The notes under the pieces are model-generated. The model was not told the origin of the DNA. It ran no database searches and saw nothing but the letters and a program-made list of their open reading frames with translations. From assembly GCA_903896015.1 (NCBI GenBank), contig CAITWF010000111.1:37224-101223 (forward strand): a stretch of 64,000 bases of DNA. Reading direction: 5' to 3'. The DNA comes from an uncultured Opitutia bacterium. Its GTDB lineage: Bacteria; Verrucomicrobiota; Verrucomicrobiia; Opitutales; Opitutaceae. The position numbers were made by a program, and so were the translations under genes. Positions 16,703 through 25,236 of the stretch are shown in pieces (positions within the stretch are counted from its first letter, which is position 1; each line of letters begins with the position of its first letter).

Positions 16703-17249
16703 GGCTTCGGGAACAACGTGCGCGGGCGCGATGCGACGGCGCTCGGAAATTCCACGCCCCAGAGCGCCGGACGTCCCTGCGGTCGGGGGGCGTCGTCGGG
16801 CGCGAGGTATTGGAACACGTCGTTGAACTTCAGGCTGCACGGGAGCCGGCGTTGCGTGCGCGAATCGATCTTCGGATTTACCGCGATCACGGCGGTGGTG
16901 AAGGGTGGGGAGTTCTTCATTCTCTTCGCGGCCGCGCGCGCCTCTTCGGCGTCAGCGATCGATCCTTGATCACGGCGTCGAGTTTTTCGAGGTCAGCGCG
17001 CGTGACGGCGCCCCAGAGGTTTTTCCAGACAGCGGGCTCGATGCGCGGGGCGACGAGGTTGACGAAGATTTTTTCGTCGACCTCCTGCCGCCAGAAACCC
17101 AGCACGAGGATGAAGGGTTCGGCGGTGTCGAACTGCCGCAGCGCGTCGCCGAGATCGACGGACGTGCCATATTTCACGGCCTTTGGATTCACCGGCGCGC
17201 CGGCGGCAAGCGCGCAGACGAAAAAGAGCAATCTGCCGCGCAGCTTCAT
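16699..17249 (-). pseudogene. Secreted hypothetical protein split by a one-base frameshift
   Basis: Two short reading frames abut here. The first (17249-16917) has a signal peptide (MKLRGRLLFFVCALAAGAP) and ends ...KDRSLTPKRRARPRRE. The second (16920-16699) starts MKNSPPFTTAVIAVNPKIDS. If one base is added next to 16948-16950, the first frame instead reads SLTPEEARAAAKRMKNSP and runs straight into the second, giving one protein of about 183 residues. The helical EEARAAAKRM join looks far more natural than the Arg/Pro tail. This is either a recent frameshift or a sequencing error. The function is unknown. The intact form would be coupled to the HDLAHFAVE gene. Confidence 0.65.
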
Positions 17250-17326
17250 CGGGATTTTTTGGCGAATGCCCGGAGGAGATGCAACGAAGGTTTGAAAGCG
17301 CTGCGGCATTGGCCTCTGCTGCGGCC

Positions 17327-18733
17327 ATGCGCCGCGTTGTTTCATTTCTCCTGCTGTGCTGCGTGCTTTCGATCGCCGGCTTCGCGCAGGCGCCGCGGCC
17401 CAACATCGTCTTCATCCTCGCCGACGATCTCGGCTACGGTGAGCTCGGCTGTTACGGCGAGAAACTGATCGCGACGCCGCACGCCGACCGGCTCGCGGCG
17501 GAGGGAATGAAATTCACGCAGTTTTACGCGGGCTGCACGGTCTGCGCGCCGTCGCGCAGCGTGCTGCTTACAGGCCAGCACATGGGCCACACGACGGTGC
17601 GCGGCAACGCTGGCCGTGGTGACTCCGCCGCGCAGACGCTACATGCGGGCGACGTCACGATCGCGCGCGTGGTGCACGACGCCGGCTACGCGACGAGTCT
17701 CGTCGGCAAGTGGGGCCTCGGCAACGAGGACGAGGAGGGCGAGCCGCGCAAGCAGGGCTTCGACGAGTATTTCGGCTTTCTCAACCAGACCCACGCGCAC
17801 AACCACTTTCCAGATTTTCTCTGGCGCAACGGCGAAAAGATCGCGCTGCCGAACGTCGTCACGCCCGTCGGCCAGATTCCCGGCGTGGGTTACGCGACGA
17901 AGCGCGTCGTCTACGCGAACGATCTCTTTTTTGACGAGGCGCGGGCGTTCATCGCGCGAAACCGCGCGCGGCCGTTTTTTCTCTACCTTGCCCTGACCAC
18001 GCCGCACGCGAACAACGAGGCTGCGCGCCTGCTCGGCGACGGTAACGAAGTGCCCGATCATCACGCTTACGACAAACAGCCGTGGAACGATTCCCAAAAA
18101 AACCACGCCGCGATGATCACGCGGATGGACGACGGCATCGGCGCCGTGATGGCGCAATTGCGGGAACTCGGGCTCGACGAGCGCACGCTGGTGATTTTTA
18201 CGAGCGACAACGGCCCGCATCGCGAGGGCGGACCGAACTATGCGCCGGAATTTTTCACCGCGAGCGGCCCGCTCCGCGGCATCAAGCGCGATCTGTGGGA
18301 TGGCGGCATCCGCGTGCCGTTTATCGCGCGGTGGAGCGGCCAAATCAAAGCCGGCACGCAGTCGGCGCACGTTGCGTATTTCGGTGATTTCATGGCGACC
18401 TTCGCCGATCTCGCCGGTGGAAAAACGCCGCCCGAGCGCGACAGTATTAGCCTCTTGCCCACACTCCTCGCTCGTGGCGCGCAAGTGAAGCACGACTTTC
18501 TCTACTGGGAATTTTACGAGGGCGGCACGAGCCAGTGCGTGTTGCTCGGCGAGCGTTGGAAGGGCTTGCGGCTAAAATCGCCGGCCGCGCCGATCGCGCT
18601 TTATGATCTTGCGGGGGATCTCAGTGAGAAGATGGATGTCGGGGCGAACAATCCTGAGTTGATCGCGCGCGTGGCGGAGATCATGCGGACGGCGCACGTC
18701 GACAACGCCCACTGGAAAATTCCCGGTCTGTAG
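17327..18733 (+). CDS. Secreted arylsulfatase (formylglycine-dependent)
   Basis: A protein of 468 residues with a signal peptide (MRRVVSFLLLCCVLSIAGFAQA). The N-terminal metal site N-I-V-F-I-L-A-D-D-L-G-Y-G comes next, then the sulfatase signature C-A-P-S-R (about residue 76), whose cysteine must be converted to formylglycine. G-K-W-G-L-G-N near residue 126 and T-S-D-N-G-P-H near residue 290 complete the active site. Known reaction: hydrolysis of sulfate esters, here likely from sulfated polysaccharides, a frequent trait of this phylum. The ATG at 17327 fits the leader. Single gene, convergent with the kinase that follows. Confidence 0.92.
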   Translation: MRRVVSFLLLCCVLSIAGFAQAPRPNIVFILADDLGYGELGCYGEKLIATPHADRLAAEGMKFTQFYAGCTVCAPSRSVLLTGQHMGHTTVRGNAGRGDSAAQTLHAGDVTIARVVHDAGYATSLVGKWGLGNEDEEGEPRKQGFDEYFGFLNQTHAHNHFPDFLWRNGEKIALPNVVTPVGQIPGVGYATKRVVYANDLFFDEARAFIARNRARPFFLYLALTTPHANNEAARLLGDGNEVPDHHAYDKQPWNDSQKNHAAMITRMDDGIGAVMAQLRELGLDERTLVIFTSDNGPHREGGPNYAPEFFTASGPLRGIKRDLWDGGIRVPFIARWSGQIKAGTQSAHVAYFGDFMATFADLAGGKTPPERDSISLLPTLLARGAQVKHDFLYWEFYEGGTSQCVLLGERWKGLRLKSPAAPIALYDLAGDLSEKMDVGANNPELIARVAEIMRTAHVDNAHWKIPGL

Positions 18734-18742
18734 TGCGCGCGG

Positions 18743-19855
18743 TCAGCGGGCGAGCGGGAGCGTGAAGCAGAAGGTCGCGCCCTTGCCCGGCGTGCTTAGT
18801 GCCCAGATTTTGCCGCCGTGATCCTCGGCGATCTTTTTGCAGATCGTCAGGCCGAGGCCGGTGCCGTGGGCCTTGCCGTGCGTGGCGAAAGGTTGGAAGA
18901 GCGACTGGGCGATTTCCGGCGCGATGCCGCGGCCGGTGTCCTCGATTTCGACGCGCAGGATGCCATTCTCCGTGGCGAAGCGCAGGAAGATTTTCCCGCC
19001 GTCGGGCATTTCGTCGACGGCGTTGTTGAGCAGATTGTAGAAGAGTCGCGAGAGCCGCTGAGGGTTGACCTGCACCTCGACCGCGGGCGGCGGATTGGCG
19101 AGCGTGAGCTTCACGCCGCGCTCGGCGATCTCGGCGCGAATTTCGTCGACGAGCGGATTCATGTAACGCGCGAAATTCACCGGCTGCAGATACGGTTTCT
19201 GGCCGCTCGGCTTAGTGAACTCGATCAGCTCCTGGAGCATGTTGGTCATGCGCTCGACCTGGCGCGCGATGCGATCGTGGGCTTTGGCGCGCATCGGCGG
19301 CGCGGTGGTGTCGGAGCACGCGAGTTCGGCGGCGAGTCCGATGATGGTGAGAGGATTTTTAAAATCGTGGACAATGGTGCCGGCGAAGCGGCCGATGACG
19401 GCGAGGCGCTCGGCCTGCAGAATTTCGTCGGCGTATTTCTGGTTGAGCGCCCGCATGCGCAGGGAGAATTCGCGGATAAGGTTGAGCGCGAACTGCGGGC
19501 GGCGCTCCAGCACGCTCAAGAGATCGCCGCGGGAAAGAAAGTAGGTCTCGGTGTCGCCCTGGGCCCGGGCGGTGGCGGAGCGGGGCGCATCGTCGAGTAC
19601 CGCCATCTCGCCGAAAAAATCGCCTGGACCAATGAGCGCGAGCACGCGCGTGAGTCCATTGCTGAGGACGGCGGAGATTTCCACGCTACCTGTTTCAACC
19701 AGATAAAAACCATCGCCGGCATCACCCGCGGAAAAGACTATCTCGCCGTCGCGGTATCGACGCACGCGGCCAGTGCGACCGAGCATGCGCAATTCATCGT
19801 TGAGCGCGCCGACGAAGCGGGTTTCCGAAGACGACATGCCGGGCAGTGTAGCCAT
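18743..19855 (-). CDS. Cyclic-nucleotide-binding-domain sensor histidine kinase
   Basis: A soluble protein of 370 residues. An N-terminal cNMP-binding (Crp-like) domain has F-S-A-G-D-A-G-D-G-F-Y-L-V-E-T-G-S and G-D-F-F-G-E-M-A-V-L-D-D-A-P-R-S-A-T-A-R (about residues 30-125). A dimerisation helix carries the phospho-acceptor H-D-F-K-N-P-L (about residue 163). The HATPase domain has N-N-A-V-D-E-M-P (N box), D-T-G-R-G-I-A and G-T-G-L-G-L-T. No membrane segment is seen, so it senses a cytoplasmic signal. No response regulator is adjacent. The C-x-P-R-S-A-T pocket resembles true ligand-binding forms, but which ligand binds is unknown. A second ATG at 19837 is possible. Confidence 0.88.
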   Translation of the reverse strand: MATLPGMSSSETRFVGALNDELRMLGRTGRVRRYRDGEIVFSAGDAGDGFYLVETGSVEISAVLSNGLTRVLALIGPGDFFGEMAVLDDAPRSATARAQGDTETYFLSRGDLLSVLERRPQFALNLIREFSLRMRALNQKYADEILQAERLAVIGRFAGTIVHDFKNPLTIIGLAAELACSDTTAPPMRAKAHDRIARQVERMTNMLQELIEFTKPSGQKPYLQPVNFARYMNPLVDEIRAEIAERGVKLTLANPPPAVEVQVNPQRLSRLFYNLLNNAVDEMPDGGKIFLRFATENGILRVEIEDTGRGIAPEIAQSLFQPFATHGKAHGTGLGLTICKKIAEDHGGKIWALSTPGKGATFCFTLPLAR

Positions 19856-19959
19856 CGCCGGGCCAAAGGAAAGTCATTCGACGTGAGGTCTTTGCCCCGG
19901 GACTCAAAGCACGCGTCGGTCGGTCGGGCCGTCGAGCGTGCCGTCGGGCTCAGGAAAAC

Positions 19960-20418
19960 TTACTTCGCTGCGGGCGCGGGCGGCGGATTCTTGCACGACT
20001 GCCAGGCGAGAAACCGCCACTTTCCCTTCTCTTCGCGCCACACGCCAAGAAAATTGAGATCGAGTTCGTTGGCGCCACTCGCGTTGCGCGTGTGGCTGAT
20101 CACGCGGCCGGTCATGAGTACTATGCCGGGGCTGGCGGGGAGAAAGTTTTGCTCCTTGTAGTCGTAGGTTTCGTAAACGGTGCTGTGGGTCGTGAGCGCC
20201 TTGATGTAGCTGGCCTTCGTGTCGACATGGCCGCTGGAGTGGGCATAGCGCAGTTCGTCGGAGAAAATCGCGTCGAGCCGCGCGCCGTCACCGGCCTTGG
20301 TGGCGGCAACGCGCTCGGCATCGGCGGCGCGAACAGCTGCGATGACTTTGTCGTCCGCAGCGCGGAGGGAAATGAGGGCGAAGGCGAGGAGCGGTAGGAG
20401 GCGGAGGATATTTTTCAT
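19960..20418 (-). CDS. Secreted SnoaL/NTF2-like (DUF4440) protein
   Basis: A protein of 152 residues with a signal peptide (MKNILRLLPLLAFALISLRAA). An NTF2-like fold follows. Helix VIAAVRAADAERVAATKAGD is followed by LDAIFSDELRYAHSSGHVDTKASYI and a beta sheet that ends GKWRFLAWQS. This is the DUF4440/SnoaL-like pattern. Such domains bind small molecules or act as isomerases; no catalytic role can be read here. It lies 59 bases downstream of the signal peptidase gene on the same strand. Confidence 0.85.
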   Translation of the reverse strand: MKNILRLLPLLAFALISLRAADDKVIAAVRAADAERVAATKAGDGARLDAIFSDELRYAHSSGHVDTKASYIKALTTHSTVYETYDYKEQNFLPASPGIVLMTGRVISHTRNASGANELDLNFLGVWREEKGKWRFLAWQSCKNPPPAPAAK

Positions 20419-20477
20419 GGGGAGAAAGCCGGAGCAGCAAATCCCCGCGGTCCGCCCGGCGCAAGCTGCGGGTTGGT

Positions 20478-21188
20478 TTAATCCAGTCGCGTGAAAAACC
20501 GATCGAAGCGCGGGCGCAGCCAGTGATTCAAGTCGGCGGAGACGACCACGCCCTTCGCCTCGCCGATGATTTGTTCCCGCGGCACAAGGCCGAAAAAGCG
20601 CGAGTCGTGGCTGTTGTCGCGATTGTCGCCCAGCATGAAGTAGTGGCCGGCGGGCACGCGCGTCGGACCGAAGCTGCGGAGCGCGGGTCGGGCTGGCAGA
20701 GCCATCACCGCATGCGAGCGCGCGCCGCCATTGGAAACCAATAGCTCATTCGCAAAGATCGCGCCGGCCCGCTCCGCCGGTTCAAGATCGCGGGCTCCAC
20801 GTGCATCGATGCCGAGCGGCACATAGGTCTGGGCGACGTCATTGACGAAGAGAACGTCGTGGCGCAGTTCGATCGTATCGCCCGGCTGACCGACGACACG
20901 TTTTACGAGCCGCGTGTCGTCATCGGGCGAGAAGCACACCACGACATCGCCGCGCGCCGGCTCTGCCCAGTGCGCAAGTCGCGCCAACGTGAACGGCACG
21001 CGCAGGTCATAAGCGAGCTTGTTGATGAGGACTACATCGCCGCAGAGAATCGTCGGCTGCATCGAGCCAGAAGGAACGTAGTTGATGTCGGCGAGCGCGG
21101 ACTTGGCGGCGGTAATCAGGACGAGCGGGAGCGCGAACGGACGGAGCCATACTTTCCAGAGCTCACGGACGTATTTCTTCGGATTCAT
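20478..21188 (-). CDS. lepB: Signal peptidase I
   Basis: A protein of 236 residues with one N-terminal membrane anchor (about residues 14-34). The catalytic serine is in P-S-G-S-M-Q-P-T (about residue 42). The general-base lysine is in R-L-V-K-R-V-V-G-Q-P-G-D (about residue 96), and the box G-D-N-R-D-N-S-H-D-S-R lies near residue 192. These are the three defining motifs. Function: it cleaves signal peptides of Sec and Tat exported proteins on the periplasmic side. The ATG at 21188 is followed by a basic stretch before the anchor. Divergent from deoC. Confidence 0.93.
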   Translation of the reverse strand: MNPKKYVRELWKVWLRPFALPLVLITAAKSALADINYVPSGSMQPTILCGDVVLINKLAYDLRVPFTLARLAHWAEPARGDVVVCFSPDDDTRLVKRVVGQPGDTIELRHDVLFVNDVAQTYVPLGIDARGARDLEPAERAGAIFANELLVSNGGARSHAVMALPARPALRSFGPTRVPAGHYFMLGDNRDNSHDSRFFGLVPREQIIGEAKGVVVSADLNHWLRPRFDRFFTRLD

Positions 21189-21308
21189 GGGGCGTTACAA
21201 TCAGGCGCGCGAGCGCCGGGGAAGTTCCCTTGGACCGACGGCGCACCGGCCGGGCCAGACGGCGAATTTTCGTTTGTTTTCAGAGGGTCGGGCGGCGATA
21301 GTGATCCA

Positions 21309-22250
21309 ATGCTAGCCAAATCCCCGCACGCCGCGTTAACGCGGCTGTTCGATGAAGTCGGCACCGTGGACTGCGTCGGTGTCGAGGAGCGCGTGGCCAA
21401 GTACACCACGCGTTCGATCAAAAAGGTCTCCAAGGTGAAAGGCCTCAGACTTGCCACCTCCATGGTCGATCTCACGACCCTCGAGGGCAAGGACACGCCC
21501 GGCAAAGTTGCTTCGCTCTGCCAAAAAGCGATGCATCCGCATCCCGGCCTCGAAGCGCCGCAGGTCGCGGCAGTGTGTGTTTATCCTTCGATGGTGCGCC
21601 ACGCGCGGAAGGCGCTCGGCAGTGATACCGCCGTGCGCATCGCCTCGGTCGCAACGGCGTTTCCCAGCGGGCAGACCTCGTTGCGCACGCGGCTCGCCGA
21701 GGTCAAGGCGGCCGTCGCTGACGGGGCCGACGAAATCGACATGGTGATCAATCGCGGCGCGTTTCTCGCGGGCGACTTTGCCGTGGTGCAGGATGAAATC
21801 GCCGCGGTCGTCGAGGCGTGCGGCGACTGCGCGCTCAAGGTGATCCTCGAAGTCAGTGAACTCGAAACCTACGACAACATCCGCGCCGCATCTTTCCTTG
21901 CGATGCGCGTGATGCGCGAGGGTGACTTCATCAAGACGAGCACCGGCAAGACCTCGCTTAACGCCACGCTCGGCAACAATCAGGTGATGCTCGAGGCGAT
22001 CCGCGACTTCTACCTCGATACCGGCATCGCGATCGGCATGAAGCCGGCCGGTGGCATCCGCACCGCGAAGCAGTCGCTGCATTTTCTTACCGCCGTGAAG
22101 GAAACGCTCGGCGACGCTTGGCTCACCAACGAACGCTATCGCTTTGGCGCGAGTTCGCTGCTCAACGACCTCCTCCGCCAACTCGAAAAGGAAAAGACCG
22201 GCGCCTACCAAGCCCCCTATTATTTCAGCGAAGCCGCCGAAAGTTATTAA
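21309..22250 (+). CDS. deoC: Deoxyribose-phosphate aldolase
   Basis: A protein of 313 residues, longer than E. coli DeoC (about 260) through N- and C-terminal additions. Class I aldolase hallmarks are visible. D-E-I-D-M-V-I-N-R-G-A and K-V-I-L-E-V-S-E-L precede the Schiff-base lysine in D-F-I-K-T-S-T-G-K. The proton-relay region M-K-P-A-G-G-I-R follows. Reaction: 2-deoxyribose-5-phosphate to glyceraldehyde-3-phosphate and acetaldehyde. It heads a plus-strand set with two aldehyde dehydrogenases and a transporter. Acetaldehyde removal by the next gene is the obvious link. Confidence 0.93.
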   Translation: MLAKSPHAALTRLFDEVGTVDCVGVEERVAKYTTRSIKKVSKVKGLRLATSMVDLTTLEGKDTPGKVASLCQKAMHPHPGLEAPQVAAVCVYPSMVRHARKALGSDTAVRIASVATAFPSGQTSLRTRLAEVKAAVADGADEIDMVINRGAFLAGDFAVVQDEIAAVVEACGDCALKVILEVSELETYDNIRAASFLAMRVMREGDFIKTSTGKTSLNATLGNNQVMLEAIRDFYLDTGIAIGMKPAGGIRTAKQSLHFLTAVKETLGDAWLTNERYRFGASSLLNDLLRQLEKEKTGAYQAPYYFSEAAESY

Positions 22251-22258
22251 TTTAATCG

Positions 22259-22348
22259 CCCGCGAATCACGCGAATCGTCACGAACTATTTCAAATCGAA
22301 GCACTGCAACTGCCGCTTGAATTCGCGTTCATTCGCGTGATTCGCGGG
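22259..22348. repeat. Intergenic 18-base perfect inverted repeat
   Basis: The arm at 22259-22276 is the exact reverse complement of the arm at 22331-22348. The space between holds 54 bases and a further partial copy (ATTCGCG at 22321-22327). The unit is built of repeated GCGAATCAC/GTGATTCGC words. It sits between deoC and the aldehyde dehydrogenase. It could act as a hairpin that uncouples expression of the two genes, or be a dispersed repeat of the genome. Confidence 0.7.
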
Positions 22349-22356
22349 CCCAATAA

Positions 22357-23859
22357 ATGCCTACCCTTACGCCCGACCGTAAAACGACGCGCCCTTCGCG
22401 TCCCGCCCCTGAACTCATCTTTGGCGATCTCTGGGAGTTTGATCCCGCGCCTGAGACAGCCGATCCGAAGCTCAAGCCGCGCTACGATTTTTTCATCAAC
22501 GGCCAGTTCGTTCCGGCGAAGTCGGGAAAATATTTCGACTCCGTCAACCCGGCCAACGAGCAGAAACTCGCCGAGATCGCGCTCGCCGGCAAGGATGACG
22601 TCGACGCCGCCTACGCCGCCGCGCACAAGGCGTTCGACACGACCTGGGGCAAGATGCCCGGCCGCGAGCGCGCCAAATACATCTACCGCATCGCCCGCCT
22701 GCTGCAGGATCGCGCGCGTGAGTTCGCCGTCGCGGAGACGCTCGATGGCGGCAAGCCGATCAAGGAGTCGCGCGACTTCGATGTGCCGATGGCCGCGGCG
22801 CATTTCTTTTATCATGCGGGCTGGGCCGACAAACTGGAGTATGTCGCACCGGGTCGCCGCGTCGCGCCGCTTGGTGTCGTCGGTCAGGTGATTCCGTGGA
22901 ATTTTCCGCTGCTTATGCTCGCGTGGAAACTCGCCCCCGCGCTTGCGATGGGCAACTGCGTCGTCCTCAAACCGGCTGAGACGACCTCGATCACGTGTCT
23001 CAAGCTCGCAGAAATTTTACAGGATGCGGATCTGCCGCCGGGGGTGGTGAATTTTGTCACCGGTTTTGGCGAGACGGGTGCCGCGGTGATGGGTCATCCG
23101 ACGGCGGTTAAAGTTGCGTTCACCGGCTCGACTGAAGTCGGCAAGATCATCATGCGCTCGCTCGCGGGCTCCGGCAAAAAGATGACGATGGAGCTCGGCG
23201 GCAAGGCCGCGAACATTGTCTTTGACGACGCGCCGATTGATCAGGCGGTCGAGGGCATTGTGAACGGTATATTCTTCAACCAAGGCCACGTGTGCTGCGC
23301 GGGCTCGCGCCTGCTCGTGCACGAGCCCGTCGCGGACAAGGTGATCACGAAGCTCAAGACCCGTATCAAGGTCCTCCGCGTCGGCGATCCGATCGACAAG
23401 AACACCGACATCGGCGCGATCAACTCACGCGAGCAGTTGAAAAAAATTTCCGAGCTCGTCGACAGCGGCGTAAAGGAGGGCGCGGAGATCTTCCAGCCGG
23501 CGTGCAAGCTGCCGACAAAGGGCTTCTATTTTAGGCCGACGATTTTCAGCAACGTGTCGATGAGCCATCGCATCGCGCGCGAGGAAATTTTCGGGCCGGT
23601 GCTTTCGATCCTCACCTTCCGTACCGTCGACGAAGCGATCGAGAAGGCCAACAACACCGCGTTCGGTCTCAGCGCCGGCGTGTGGACCGACAAGGGGTCG
23701 CGCATACTGAAGATGTCGACCGAGCTGAAAGCCGGCGTCGTCTGGGCGAACACCTACAACAAGTTCGATCCGACCTCGCCGTTCGGCGGTTACAAGGAGA
23801 GCGGCTTCGGCCGCGAAGGCGGTCGGCAGGGGCTGCTCGATTACTGCAAGCTCGTCTGA
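22357..23859 (+). CDS. Aldehyde dehydrogenase (full length)
   Basis: A protein of 500 residues. N-terminal leader, then the NAD-binding domain (PWNFPLLMLAWKLAPALAMG; F-T-G-S-T-E-V-G), the catalytic glutamate in M-E-L-G-G-K and the catalytic cysteine in G-H-V-C-C-A-G-S-R (about residue 313). It ends with P-F-G-G-Y-K-E-S-G-F-G-R-E-G-G. All ALDH family signatures are present. Next to deoC it most likely oxidises the acetaldehyde released by DeoC (inference). The gene is followed after three bases by the POT transporter, so they are co-transcribed. The unusual feature is the half-length ALDH homologue two genes on. Confidence 0.93.
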   Translation: MPTLTPDRKTTRPSRPAPELIFGDLWEFDPAPETADPKLKPRYDFFINGQFVPAKSGKYFDSVNPANEQKLAEIALAGKDDVDAAYAAAHKAFDTTWGKMPGRERAKYIYRIARLLQDRAREFAVAETLDGGKPIKESRDFDVPMAAAHFFYHAGWADKLEYVAPGRRVAPLGVVGQVIPWNFPLLMLAWKLAPALAMGNCVVLKPAETTSITCLKLAEILQDADLPPGVVNFVTGFGETGAAVMGHPTAVKVAFTGSTEVGKIIMRSLAGSGKKMTMELGGKAANIVFDDAPIDQAVEGIVNGIFFNQGHVCCAGSRLLVHEPVADKVITKLKTRIKVLRVGDPIDKNTDIGAINSREQLKKISELVDSGVKEGAEIFQPACKLPTKGFYFRPTIFSNVSMSHRIAREEIFGPVLSILTFRTVDEAIEKANNTAFGLSAGVWTDKGSRILKMSTELKAGVVWANTYNKFDPTSPFGGYKESGFGREGGRQGLLDYCKLV

Positions 23860-23862
23860 CGT

Positions 23863-25218
23863 ATGGCCGAAAAAACCTTCTTTACGGCTCCCCTCAAAAC
23901 CGAGCGGATGCCGCCGGGCATTCCGTTCATCGTCGGCAACGAAGCCGCTGAGCGGTTCAATTTCTACGGGATGCGCGCGGTGCTCGTTGTGTTCATGACG
24001 AAATATCTCATGGACCGCAGCGGCGCACCGGCACCGATGACCGAGAACGATGCGAACAAGTGGTATCACTTGTTTCTCTCGGCCAACTACTTCTTCCCGA
24101 CCATTGGCGCGATCGTGTCGGACGCGTTTTGGGGCAAATACAACATGATCGTCCGGCTCTCGCTGGTGTATTGCCTCGGCAGCGTGGTGCTCGCGCTCGA
24201 TCACACGCGACTCGGCCTGACGCTTGGCCTGACGCTGATCGCGATCGGTGCGGGCGGCATCAAGCCGTGTGTCTCGTCACACGTCGGCGATCAGTTTGGC
24301 TCGGGCAACCAACACCTTCTCGCGCGGGCGTTCGGCTGGTTCTATTTCTCGGTCAATTTTGGATCGTTCTTTTCGATTTTGCTGATTCCGGTGCTGCTCG
24401 ATAAATACGGTCCCGGACCTGCGTTCGGCGTGCCCGCGGTGCTGATGCTGTCGGCGGCGTTCATCTTCTGGAGCGGTCGCTACAAATTCGCGCACATCCC
24501 GCCCGGCGGAAAAACCTTCCTGCGCGACACCTTCAATCGAGAGGGTTTCGCGACGCTCGGCCGCATCGCGATCATCTTCGCGTTCGTCGCCGTGTTCTGG
24601 TCGCTCTGGGATCAGAGCGGTGGCGAGTGGGTGACGCAGGCTCAGAAGATGGATCTGCATTTCCTCGGAATCGAATGGCTTGCGTCGCAAATCCAGGCGG
24701 TCAACGCGATCATGATTTTGGCGTTCATCCCGCTCTTTCAATACGTGATTTATCCGGCGATCCACCGCGTGTGGCGGCTCAACGAGCTAAGGAAAATTGG
24801 CATCGGTCTCGTCGTCACGGGTCTTTCGTTTCTCGTGAGCGCGTGGATCGAGCGCCAGATCGCCGCTGGTCTTAAACCCAATATCGGCTGGCAACTCCCC
24901 GCCTACGCGTTGCTTTCCGCGGGCGAAGTGATGGTTTCAATCACCGGACTTGAGTTTGCCTACACGCAGGCGCCGAAACACATGAAGGCGATGGTGCAGG
25001 CGATCTACCTGCTCGCGGTTTCCGCGGGTAATTTGTTCACCGCCTTGGTGCACGTCTTCATCGCAAATCCCGACGGCACGGTGAAGCTCCAAGGCTCGGC
25101 TTACTACACGTTCTTCGCGTGGCTCTCGATCGGCTGCGTGGCGCTCTACGTTTTTGTCGCGAAAGCCTACCAAGAAAAATCCTACCTGCAGGACGATGCC
25201 GCTCCGGCGACCACCTGA
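23863..25218 (+). CDS. POT/PTR2-family proton-coupled MFS transporter
   Basis: A protein of 451 residues with about twelve hydrophobic segments. The proton-coupling motif E-A-A-E-R-F-N-F-Y-G (ExxER) is near residue 26. The second signature F-Y-F-S-V-N-F-G-S-F (about residue 163) and G-A-G-G-I-K-P-C-V-S (about residue 129) are typical of peptide transporters. Known substrates are di- and tripeptides, sometimes nitrate or other solutes. Within a deoC-aldehyde dehydrogenase operon it may carry nucleosides or related solutes, but the sequence does not decide. It begins three bases after the ALDH stop. Confidence 0.9.
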   Translation: MAEKTFFTAPLKTERMPPGIPFIVGNEAAERFNFYGMRAVLVVFMTKYLMDRSGAPAPMTENDANKWYHLFLSANYFFPTIGAIVSDAFWGKYNMIVRLSLVYCLGSVVLALDHTRLGLTLGLTLIAIGAGGIKPCVSSHVGDQFGSGNQHLLARAFGWFYFSVNFGSFFSILLIPVLLDKYGPGPAFGVPAVLMLSAAFIFWSGRYKFAHIPPGGKTFLRDTFNREGFATLGRIAIIFAFVAVFWSLWDQSGGEWVTQAQKMDLHFLGIEWLASQIQAVNAIMILAFIPLFQYVIYPAIHRVWRLNELRKIGIGLVVTGLSFLVSAWIERQIAAGLKPNIGWQLPAYALLSAGEVMVSITGLEFAYTQAPKHMKAMVQAIYLLAVSAGNLFTALVHVFIANPDGTVKLQGSAYYTFFAWLSIGCVALYVFVAKAYQEKSYLQDDAAPATT

Positions 25219-25236
25219 TTTAAACCCCTCACGCTC

